Of a stretch of 6,652 nt of DNA, positions 1 to 6,085 are shown in pieces. The notes beneath the pieces were generated by a model, which worked only from the letters and a program-made list of their open reading frames with translations, searched no databases and had not been told where the DNA came from. A program made the translations under genes and the position numbers. Positions within the stretch are counted from its first letter, which is position 1. Each line of letters starts with the position of its first letter. Location: assembly GCA_029882335.1 (NCBI GenBank), contig JAOUKW010000227.1:1-6652 (forward strand), read 5' to 3'. The stretch is from Candidatus Heimdallarchaeota archaeon. GTDB lineage: Archaea > Asgardarchaeota > Heimdallarchaeia > Heimdallarchaeales > Kariarchaeaceae.

Positions 1-2
1 TG

Positions 3-1148
3 ATGAATAATAATGAAAATATGATAATATTTATTTCTTCCCAAGCGAGAGAATTATACTCAAAAGATAATTATAATGTATTATGTTATCCTAAGAACTA
101 TATAATGCAATTTAGATATAGAACCGAGCATATTGAAGATAATTTATTGAAAAATTTAGACTATGTAGAAAACAAAAAGGTATTAATAGTATTTGGTAAT
201 CTTAACACTGAAAAACGAACTCCTGAATTTTTCCCAGTACGAATTGGAATAATCTTGAATTGGTATAAAATTGAAGAAAGGTATTTTTTTAAATTATCTT
301 TGACTGATGAATGGGTTGATTATAACGCTTTGGACAAAAATGCAATTCAATCAAAATTTTTTGAAAATCCAAACTTACCAGACTATACAGATGATTCTGA
401 ATTTTTAAAAGGTAAATTAGTTAGAGAGGTGATCTCTAATATACCAACAACCAGTAAGAAAGGATCATGGTCAAAATTAGTAGATCAATTATCTTTGAAT
501 CCTCTTTATGAAAATGCACTCTTCTACAGAATAAATGATATCACTACAATTAATGGTAAAATTATTGATATTACACAATTTCCGGGTGAAATTAGGAGAA
601 GAGTCTTAAAATATAGAAAAGAGTTTAGGAAAAAATTTAACAAGTATAAGAATTATGAGGAGAATGGTATGAATATGAAATTTAGGTCATTTTATAAAAT
701 AAGAAGAAATGAATCATATTTATTGAGTATGTATTTTGATTATGTTAGGAATATACCAATTAATAACAATCATGAATTGAGGATTAACGTTAGTGAAGAA
801 ATTAATTTTAAAGATGAATCTATTCCCTTAAACTTTAGCCAAGAGAACATTAATATTAATTTCGAGGCCATAAAAAGTTCTCAAAGTGTATTAGCCAAAT
901 TTTCTATTACTACTGAAATTAATACATCTAGAAAGTTAGATTGTCCTGAACCTGAATTAAAATTCCAAATATCGGAAGGGATGTTCAAAATTATTATAGG
1001 TGCAATTTTATTAACTTTTGGTGATATAGCCATATCAATATTACCAAGAAAAGATAATAATTTAGATCATAATACAATTTTCCTCTTAATAGCCGCTGGA
1101 ATTTTAAGTTCATTAGGGTATATTTACTTATTAATTTCAAAAAAATAA
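3..1148 (+). CDS. Unrecognised protein with C-terminal two-helix membrane hairpin
   Basis: I do not recognise this protein. The reading frame is open for 381 residues from the first ATG and ends in TAA. It is open to the left edge of the window, so the true start may lie outside. Residues 1 to about 325 look soluble, with alternating hydrophobic and charged stretches and a Lys/Arg-rich segment near residues 198-220. Two hydrophobic segments follow, at about 328-347 and 357-378. They are joined by a short polar loop (PRKDNNLDHN) and followed by a Ser-Lys-Lys tail, so this is a C-terminal membrane hairpin. No N-terminal signal peptide is visible. The likely topology is a large cytoplasmic domain held at the membrane by the hairpin. 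It is convergent with the next gene. Codon use matches the other genes here. Large soluble domains with short membrane anchors occur in defence proteins, but that role is only a guess. Confidence 0.8.
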   Translation: MNNNENMIIFISSQARELYSKDNYNVLCYPKNYIMQFRYRTEHIEDNLLKNLDYVENKKVLIVFGNLNTEKRTPEFFPVRIGIILNWYKIEERYFFKLSLTDEWVDYNALDKNAIQSKFFENPNLPDYTDDSEFLKGKLVREVISNIPTTSKKGSWSKLVDQLSLNPLYENALFYRINDITTINGKIIDITQFPGEIRRRVLKYRKEFRKKFNKYKNYEENGMNMKFRSFYKIRRNESYLLSMYFDYVRNIPINNNHELRINVSEEINFKDESIPLNFSQENININFEAIKSSQSVLAKFSITTEINTSRKLDCPEPELKFQISEGMFKIIIGAILLTFGDIAISILPRKDNNLDHNTIFLLIAAGILSSLGYIYLLISKK

Positions 1149-1302
1149 ATAATTACTTACATATAATTCTAATATTTTATAAAAGATCTAGCTGTCAATT
1201 TATAATTTAATGATTGAATTTATTAATAGTAATTTTCTATCTTAATTTATTTTTATTAGTAAATTATATTGTTATATTGTTATTATATTTGATTTAGTTT
1301 AG
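1149..1302. other. AT-rich intergenic stretch after the membrane-hairpin gene
   Basis: This stretch is extremely AT-rich and has no convincing coding frame. It contains short T-runs on the + strand (for example TTATTTTTATT near 1245-1257), which could serve as the oligo-T terminators archaeal RNA polymerase uses. It also has a simple repeat of ATTGTTAT near 1266-1285. Nothing more specific can be supported. Confidence 0.4.
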
Positions 1303-1470
1303 AATAATCCAAGGACTGAAAGTAACGTGGTACCAACACTGGTTGGACCAGGTACATCAGGGAAAGGTGGTAAGACAATGTCATCATCACCAAGTATTCT
1401 AATTAGCAATCCAAAAAGGACAAGTTTTAAGAGAGTTGTATTAAACCTCATTAATTATGTATATGAATGA
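1303..1470 (+). pseudogene. Coding-like 55-codon fragment, unrecognised family
   Basis: Directly after a TAG at 1300-1302, the frame stays open for 55 codons to a TGA at 1468-1470. The translation begins NNPRTESNVVPTLVGPGTSG and ends NLINYVYE. Its first 30 codons are visibly richer in G and C than the flanks, and the peptide has a glycine/proline-rich stretch (VGPGTSGKGGKT) that looks selected rather than random. The only ATG is internal (1378). A GTG at 1327 would give 47 codons, but no ribosome-binding site precedes it. It is best read as the C-terminal remnant of a gene whose front has been lost; a small real gene is the alternative. I cannot name the family. Confidence 0.35.
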
Positions 1471-1560
1471 AATATTATTGATAGGTACCTTTCGTCTTTA
1501 ATTAAGCTCTATTGATGTTTATTTTTAGTTTGAATGAAATTTGCATCTATATCCTTTCGT
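1464..1560. repeat. Pair of imperfect direct repeats, period about 67 bp
   Basis: The block TGAATGAAAT, a 12-14 base variable middle, then CCTTTCGT occurs twice: at 1464-1495 and at 1531-1560. The outer 10-mer and 8-mer are identical in both copies and the middles differ. The copies lie between the fragment ending at 1470 and the end of the gene on the opposite strand. They may be an operator-like duplication, the edges of a small insertion, or the remains of a duplication. The variable middle argues against a CRISPR repeat. Confidence 0.45.
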
Positions 1561-1583
1561 ATGACATTTTGTAATAAACATCA
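1513..1583. terminator. Inverted repeat at the 3' end of the 490-residue gene
   Basis: TGATGTTTATT at 1513-1523 is the exact reverse complement of AATAAACATCA at 1573-1583. The right arm covers the TGA stop codon (1581-1583) of the minus-strand gene, so a transcript leaving that gene could fold the 11-bp arms around a 49-base loop. Placement at the stop suggests transcript-end formation or 3' stability. The stem is AT-rich and the loop long, so its strength is doubtful. Confidence 0.3.
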
Positions 1584-3053
1584 CAAATTGTCTAAAAACA
1601 TCGAACTATATGTAAATAGACGAAAATGAGGAACATTGGAATTTAGGTAATAATGTACATCACCAGATCTAAGTTTGTAAGAAATTTTATCTTTTACTGA
1701 AACTTCGAATATTAGAGAAGTATGAGAGGTAATATGGTGTAATGAATCTCTTACCTTGGTGTGAAATTCTCCGCTTTTCTTATTCATTTGCCTAAGAATA
1801 CCATTAACAGTTATTGCTGCAAATTTAACTAAATCATCAGGACTATCTAAAGTCGGATTTTGACTTACATGGTTTTGTAATTTAGTAATCATTGCTTTTA
1901 TGACTTTTTTATCTAGATCGCCTAACCTATTTAATTCTTCAGTTATGGTTGGTAGGTTTGTTTCATATGCAATGTTCATTAATTTATTGCTATACATGTA
2001 ACTCTGTACTATTGGCATTTTAAGTTTATTTAGAAATTCTTCGAATAATAGTATGGGTAGTCCCCTGAGGAATAAGTAAACATCTTTTGAGTAATTCCAA
2101 AAATCAGGTTTAATTTTGATATCTATGGCAAAAAGTAATGGAAGTCTTAGTTTTGAAGAGATATTAAATCTTTCTTTCTCAGAAGTAGAAATTGCATCTG
2201 GGTTTATCCAGTAATATCTTAGGAAAAATAGACTGAATAATTTGTCTTTAATATTTGATGGTGTGGTGGAATCCAATTTGGTAGGATGAGGTATTTTATT
2301 AGCTTGTTGTTCGATAAATCTAAAGACTTCATTTTTAATGCCGTGAACAAGACTCAAAGACCATACCGTATACAAAATAATATCTTTCTTAATTTTTTTT
2401 ATCTCATCAGATTTATTTTTGAACTTACTAAAAATAGGCTGATCTTCATCTAGTACTATGAAATTCGTATAGTTGCTATCGACTAACCAAGTATGATATT
2501 TGAATATATCATCTGAATGTTTAATAGGTTTGATCTTGTTACTTTTGGATTTGTCCATCACGATTATTGAATATTGGAGATGAGTTTCTCCATTATCGCA
2601 ATCTTCACATTCTGTTTTTTTATCCATTTCTGTTAGTTCACAACTGAGTTTTTTATCATGGATTGCGGACCCTAGTACTGAGTGAAAATTAAGTTTGAGG
2701 TTTTTCACGAATTCTTTTGGATTCTCAGGGAGAGTTGAACTTTTTATTGTTAAGTTTAATTCCCAGTAATTACAACTAAATTCATAAACAATAAATCTCT
2801 TCTTTGTGTTGATAATCTTAATATCATCTGAACCACTATATTCAGCATTATCCAGATCTTTATATTCAGTCACTTTTGGTAAAATAGACAAATATGGAAT
2901 AGAATATTTTTTGGCAAATTTCTGCTGTTTTTCTTTTAAAATATCGAAACTTCGGATTCGTTTTTGTGTCATGTCATTTGCTTTTTTAAGATTACCAAAA
3001 TTAAATGCACTACATGCATTCCAGTGATATAGATAAATTACTCTAAAAAGCAT
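1581..3053 (-). CDS. Unrecognised large protein
   Basis: I do not recognise this protein. With the ATG at 3053 it has 490 residues. The frame can be extended to a TTG at 3089 (502 residues) or trimmed to an ATG at 2972 (463 residues). I chose 3053 because a TATA-like sequence at 3098-3105 would place transcription start near 3075, downstream of the TTG. The 2972 ATG, which begins the hydrophilic MTQKRIRSFD, remains a fair alternative; no start has a good ribosome-binding site. The N-terminal half mixes beta-like segments with a CxxC (CEDC) at about residues 149-152. The C-terminal half is richer in helices, with Leu/Phe-rich stretches such as LFSLFFLRYYW and a histidine cluster HHITSH near the end. 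I see no Walker motif, helix-turn-helix, HD or nuclease signature, and no clear membrane segment. It is convergent with the membrane-hairpin gene and divergent from the CARF gene. Confidence 0.75.
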   Translation of the reverse strand: MLFRVIYLYHWNACSAFNFGNLKKANDMTQKRIRSFDILKEKQQKFAKKYSIPYLSILPKVTEYKDLDNAEYSGSDDIKIINTKKRFIVYEFSCNYWELNLTIKSSTLPENPKEFVKNLKLNFHSVLGSAIHDKKLSCELTEMDKKTECEDCDNGETHLQYSIIVMDKSKSNKIKPIKHSDDIFKYHTWLVDSNYTNFIVLDEDQPIFSKFKNKSDEIKKIKKDIILYTVWSLSLVHGIKNEVFRFIEQQANKIPHPTKLDSTTPSNIKDKLFSLFFLRYYWINPDAISTSEKERFNISSKLRLPLLFAIDIKIKPDFWNYSKDVYLFLRGLPILLFEEFLNKLKMPIVQSYMYSNKLMNIAYETNLPTITEELNRLGDLDKKVIKAMITKLQNHVSQNPTLDSPDDLVKFAAITVNGILRQMNKKSGEFHTKVRDSLHHITSHTSLIFEVSVKDKISYKLRSGDVHYYLNSNVPHFRLFTYSSMFLDNL

Positions 3054-3097
3054 AAGTCTCAACTTTACAATATAATTGATACTTATCAATTGATTGA

Positions 3098-3105
3098 ATA
3101 TATAA
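3098..3105 (-). promoter_or_regulatory. Candidate archaeal TATA box for the 490-residue gene
   Basis: On the minus strand this reads TTATATAT. It lies about 48 bases before the ATG at 3053. With usual archaeal spacing of about 25 bases to the start site, the 5' leader would be roughly 20 bases. No convincing purine-rich BRE precedes it, and the region is AT-rich, so chance is a real alternative. Confidence 0.3.
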
Positions 3106-3207
3106 TGTAATTAAGAAAATTATTTTAATTTTTGTTGGATTTTGATTACTATCGTAACAAAGATGATGATATTATTTGCTATCTTAGTTTTTATCTGATC
3201 TATTGAA

Positions 3208-3308
3208 CTAGATTGGATAATGAGTTATTCTCGTGTTTGTTCAATGTGTGTGTTATTCTAGTGTGTTGTCCAGCTTGAGCATCCAATTCGAGTAATTATC
3301 CAATTTAG
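3208..3308. repeat. 101-bp inverted-repeat element (possible structured RNA or mini-element)
   Basis: CTAGATTGGATAAT at 3208-3221 pairs with ATTATCCAATTTAG at 3295-3308. Thirteen of 14 positions are complementary, and the odd one would be a G-U pair in RNA. Inside, CTCG at 3230-3233 can pair with CGAG at 3289-3292, extending the fold past an uneven internal loop. The enclosed loop contains a 20-21 base near-repeat with 28-base period: GTTATTCTCGTGTTTGTTCA at 3224-3243 and GTTATTCTAGTGTGTTGTCC at 3252-3271. It is more GT-rich than its surroundings and holds no credible coding frame. It could be a small RNA, the tips of a tiny non-autonomous element, or a protein-binding site. Confidence 0.4.
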
Positions 3309-3455
3309 CTAGTATTTATTCTAATAATTTTACAAAAATAATATAAATGACAAAGATGATAGTAAATTGAAGAGGAAGTGGTGTCAAACCGAAGGACATC
3401 ACCATGGTCTCATGGTTCTTCTTCCAATTTTGTTGACAGACATCCAATTTCATGA
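3309..3455. other. Intergenic stretch without a supported gene
   Basis: A frame is open on the minus strand from 3546 to 3316, but it has no ribosome-binding site and its middle (NHETMVMSFGLTPLP) resembles nothing I know. The plus strand in part of the same region also gives a coding-looking run (near 3373-3469, ending HDRKRK then stop). The base composition around 3370-3440 is richer in G and C than the flanks. That hints at an eroded gene here, but neither strand nor frame can be settled. Confidence 0.25.
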
Positions 3456-3632
3456 TCGAAAGAGAAAATAAAAGATCCTGATAATTTATTATTCTTTGGA
3501 AAATTTTCATTAGATGATAAACTAAATAAAAGAAATTTGATATCAACGATTATTCTTTTAGCTGAAAAATCAGGTTTATGTTCAGTTACATCTATTTATG
3601 TATTATACAGATATTTCATTTTTGGGAACTAG
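3456..3632 (+). pseudogene. Coding-like fragment overlapping the start of the CARF gene
   Basis: This frame is open from just after a TGA at 3453-3455 to a TAG at 3630-3632, 58 codons in all. It has no early ATG. Its codons match those of the genes here, and the peptide (for example DPDNLLFFGKFSLDDKLNKR, then LISTIILLAEKSGL) has the amphipathic look of real protein. It runs through the CARF gene's start codon in a different frame. A frameshift near 3455-3470 would join it to another open run upstream (ending FHDRKRK). Most likely it is the decayed tail of a lost gene. It could also be an upstream part of the CARF gene separated by a frameshift. I do not recognise the family. Confidence 0.35.
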
Positions 3633-4917
3633 AACAAAAGTGACGAACAACAACAAATCAACATTATTTCTGACTATAGGGGGAAGTCCACTACCAATTG
3701 CAATTTCATTGGATATATTGCATGTAGAATATCAACAATTTGTGTTAATTCATTCAATTGAAACTGAAAAAATAACTGATAAAATTAGAGATTGGTTGAA
3801 ATCAAAATATACCATTGAACTAAATAAAATTAATCTACTCTGTGTAGATAGTGTATCTCCATCTCGTGTTAAAAATGAAATTTTCAAATATTTGAAGAAT
3901 TCTTCTAAGGACTCAGATTATACTCTTGGTTTATGCTATACAGGAGGTAATAAGATTATGAGTCTAAATTCTTATGAGACATTATCATTATGGTCGGAAG
4001 AACATAGTATTAATTTCATATCATACTACATTGATGGGAAAACGAATCAATTCATCACAGAAAATAAAAGTACTGAAACAATGGTCAAATTAGTTGATTT
4101 TCTAGGAAAATCATCTGGTTTTACTGTAAATGACATAACTAGGCTACATGACTGGGATTATGATCCAGTGTTTGCAGATAATCAACAAGTAGTAATTCAG
4201 GATTTATTACTCCAAATTGTTTCTCTCTCAAAAGATAATAATGATATGTCCAAATGGCTTAGATGGACTAAAAAGGAATTTAAAGACAAATTAATTAAAA
4301 AGGGAAAAGATATATCAGATAAAGATGTAGGTGATATAGAGATATTACTGTCCGGTTCACCTAATCTCCATGATACTATGACTAAATTAAGACAGATCAC
4401 GGATATTTTAACAGGAAACATTCAAATTAAAACACTATCCAAAGCCATGAGATTCAAGAGACCTTACACAGAAGTTTGTGGTTGGTTTACAGGAAAGTGG
4501 TTAGAACACTGGGTTTATTTCTGTTTAAAGAAACTCCAACTTAAGGACAAATATATTAATGAAATCTCAATGAATGCAACATTTACCTCTACTTTGTATT
4601 TTGAATTAGATGTATTAATGACCCGAGGATATGATCTATTTGTAATATCATGTACTACTTTATCAGAGAATAGGCAAGGTGGATTTTCGGATATTAAGAA
4701 AAAATTATTTGAAATCTCAATTCGAGCACGACAAATTGGTGGATTTTATGCCAATTTTGCTTTGGTTTCTTTTGTTGAATCACCTAAAGAATTACAGGAA
4801 CAATTAAGAAATGAATTTCTTGAGATACCTCAAAATGTGGCTGTATTTGGATTAAATGACCTGATTGATTTAGAATTAAAACTTGATCAATGGATTGATC
4901 GTTGTAATGAGAAATAA
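3598..4917 (+). CDS. CARF-domain protein with PD-(D/E)xK-like C-terminal nuclease fold (Card1/Can2, DUF1887 type)
   Basis: Members of this family bind cyclic oligoadenylate made by type III CRISPR Cas10 and then cut nucleic acid. Here, residues 20-150 form a Rossmann-like CARF domain: a first strand with a Gly-rich turn (LFLTIGGSPLP, 23-33) and the typical YTGGNKIMSL at 114-123. A linking region covers about 160-290. The C-terminal domain has the family pattern: GKWLEHWV (E303), FELDVL (D338), then RGYDLFVISCTT (343-354) and RARQIGG (376-382). The usual E-x-K pair at the third motif reads S351-C352-T353, so catalytic competence is uncertain. The length of 439 is a little over that of compact Card1 proteins. 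The ATG at 3598 has no ribosome-binding site, so a leaderless transcript or another start is possible; a weak A-rich TATA-like stretch lies at 3521-3532. The 3' end overlaps the truncated cas3 on the other strand. No cas10 is seen. Confidence 0.85.
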   Translation: MYYTDISFLGTRTKVTNNNKSTLFLTIGGSPLPIAISLDILHVEYQQFVLIHSIETEKITDKIRDWLKSKYTIELNKINLLCVDSVSPSRVKNEIFKYLKNSSKDSDYTLGLCYTGGNKIMSLNSYETLSLWSEEHSINFISYYIDGKTNQFITENKSTETMVKLVDFLGKSSGFTVNDITRLHDWDYDPVFADNQQVVIQDLLLQIVSLSKDNNDMSKWLRWTKKEFKDKLIKKGKDISDKDVGDIEILLSGSPNLHDTMTKLRQITDILTGNIQIKTLSKAMRFKRPYTEVCGWFTGKWLEHWVYFCLKKLQLKDKYINEISMNATFTSTLYFELDVLMTRGYDLFVISCTTLSENRQGGFSDIKKKLFEISIRARQIGGFYANFALVSFVESPKELQEQLRNEFLEIPQNVAVFGLNDLIDLELKLDQWIDRCNEK

Positions 4918-5271
4918 TTGAGAGATTCTAAAATTTGTTACTAATACAATACATTCATTGTTATATGAGTTCTCTATTTTATTCTTGTTATTTGCCATGA
5001 CTCTGATTATTTTATCCTGAAATAAAGGTGATAATTTCCCAAAATCATGACTGGCAAAAATAACCTCCAGATATGAATGTAGCAGATTTGTATCAAGTTT
5101 AATCATATTTGATGATTTAATAGAAGGTATGTATATTTGTTTATTACCGATTATTTTGTCGATTTGGCAGATCAAATTATAAAAATGCATAAACAATGAT
5201 TGATATGGACGTGTAAATACAGTTATTTCTGTTTCAATGTTATTAAAGTTAATATTAAAACAATCTTTCAT
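4876..5271 (-). pseudogene. cas3: Cas3 N-terminal fragment (HD nuclease domain, truncated)
   Basis: Cas3 is the nuclease-helicase recruited by type I Cascade to degrade target DNA. From the ATG at 5271 this frame gives 131 residues. RPYQSLFMHFYNL (21-33) matches the first HD-domain helix, with H29 the likely first metal ligand. SHDFGKLSPLFQ (74-85) contains the diagnostic His-Asp pair at 75-76. A complete Cas3 has roughly 700-900 residues. This one lacks the rest of the HD domain and the whole helicase. Similarity to the family fades after about residue 90-100, and the last 14 codons are antisense to the CARF gene, so a breakpoint lies near 4900-5000. It follows cas5 immediately. The GTGATC at 5280-5275 is a strong ribosome-binding site for the ATG; a GTG start at 5280 is possible but unlikely. 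A separate HD-only protein is a weak alternative, because the later HD-domain histidines are absent. Confidence 0.75.
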
Positions 5272-5274
5272 GTA

Positions 5275-5284
5275 GATCACTTAA
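5275..5284 (-). promoter_or_regulatory. Ribosome-binding site of cas3 overlapping the cas5 stop
   Basis: The minus strand reads TTAAGTGATCTACATG. The cas5 stop TAA (5283-5281) runs directly into GTGATC, which pairs with the archaeal 16S 3' end (GATCACCTCC). The spacing to the ATG at 5271 is right for an extended GGTGAT-type site. The overlap of stop and ribosome-binding site suggests coupled translation of cas5 and cas3, and it selects the ATG over the GTG at 5280. Confidence 0.55.
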
Positions 5285-6074
5285 AGAAAACATATTTGCT
5301 TTGTCTTCTTCATAATTACTTCATATCCATTGTCTTTTAATCCGAATTTTATAGAGTTTCCAGCTTCAGAAACAATGATTGTTTCGTATTAATTAGGTAA
5401 TGATATGTAATCCTCACCAAATTCAGTATTGAGTATTTCTATCTTGTACTCCATTGGAAATCCGTTATAAACCGCATAACCACCAAAACTAAGAATTAAT
5501 TCTTGCATTCCTTCTTTATCTTTGATGAAGGAATAATAGTACTAATATTTCCCTCTATTATTGGTTTACCATCGAATATACCAACATACTGTACTTCAGC
5601 AAGTAAATTAGCATGACCAAAATAAGGTGGATAGTAATATTCTTTCTTCTCTATTTTCTCTTTTAATTTGACAAATAAATCAGATGAATCCGAAACATAA
5701 ATCCGATAGGCTACATCAGTTAGATAATCAAATTTTACCTGATTTGTATAACCACGACCATCTGCATCAGAGCCAGAAGCAATCATGATTTTCATATCAA
5801 GAGATCTACTTTCAATAGGTGATATCGACTTAGTTCTCCAATAATTCATCTTTATTGCTTGAGTAGAGGATGTATTTAATATTTCAATCCCAACCTGTAA
5901 ATTGGTATATTGTTTATCCAACCAGTATTTATTCCTTTCTTCTCCCATAATTGCTGCAATTAATCCAATTACTGTAGTCCGAGGAGGAAAAGGAAATGAA
6001 AAATTAGATAAAGTGCCCTCTGGAACCTTGAAATAAGCATATTTCGCAAATATATCAAAGACTAGTATTTCCAT
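5281..6074 (-). pseudogene. cas5: Cas5 (subtype I-B), interrupted by a frameshift and an in-frame stop
   Basis: Cas5 caps the crRNA 5' handle in Cascade and contacts Cas7 and Cas8. The first frame (6074-5496, 192 residues) opens with MEILVFDIFAKYAYFKVPEG and continues with FPFPPRTTVIGLIAAIMG, the hallmark of the I-B Cas5 N-terminus. YYYPPYFGHANLLAEVQYVG near residues 145-166 is the usual second conserved block. The frame then leaves family sequence at about 5525. The shifted frame supplies the expected continuation (KDKEGMQELILSFGGYAVYN, then NGFPMEYKIE) down to a Cas5-like tail ending KQICFL and a TAA at 5283-5281. That second frame is broken by a TAA at 5391-5389 (SLPN-stop-YETIIVSE). The full span of about 264 codons suits a complete Cas5. 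Two lesions suggest gene decay, though assembly error is possible. A good ribosome-binding site precedes the ATG. The gene lies 8 bases after cas7 and directly before cas3. Confidence 0.88.
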
Positions 6075-6079
6075 CGATA

Positions 6080-6085
6080 CACCTA
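6080..6085 (-). promoter_or_regulatory. Ribosome-binding site of cas5 overlapping the cas7 stop
   Basis: The minus strand reads TAGGTGTATCGATG. The cas7 stop TAG (6085-6083) supplies the first bases of AGGTG, which is followed by five bases and the cas5 ATG at 6074. This has the same architecture as the cas5-cas3 junction and points to a translationally coupled operon. Confidence 0.55.

Noticed and set aside
1303..1325. AATCCAAGGACTGAAAG resembles the end of a CRISPR repeat (…TTGAAAG).
   Set aside because: No second copy is present in the window on either strand, and the bases are better explained as part of an open coding frame.
2806..3027. Plus-strand open frame of 73 codons.
   Set aside because: It is antisense to the intact 490-residue gene, has no ribosome-binding site, and gives a low-complexity peptide; it is a shadow frame.
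3054..3089. TTG start at 3089 for the large minus-strand gene, adding 12 residues.
   Set aside because: A rare start codon with no ribosome-binding site, lying upstream of the start site implied by the TATA-like box; the ATG at 3053 is preferred.
3316..3546. Minus-strand open frame of 76 codons with a hydrophobic C-terminus.
   Set aside because: It has no ribosome-binding site or recognisable motif, and coding-looking runs on the plus strand compete for the same bases; there is not enough to call a gene.
4197..4421. Minus-strand open frame of 74 codons.
   Set aside because: It is antisense to the well-supported CARF nuclease gene and has no independent evidence.
5879..5897. ATTTCAATCCCAACCTG resembles the start of archaeal I-B CRISPR repeats (GTTTCAATCCC).
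   Set aside because: It occurs once, lies inside the conserved cas5 coding frame, and has no spaced copies.
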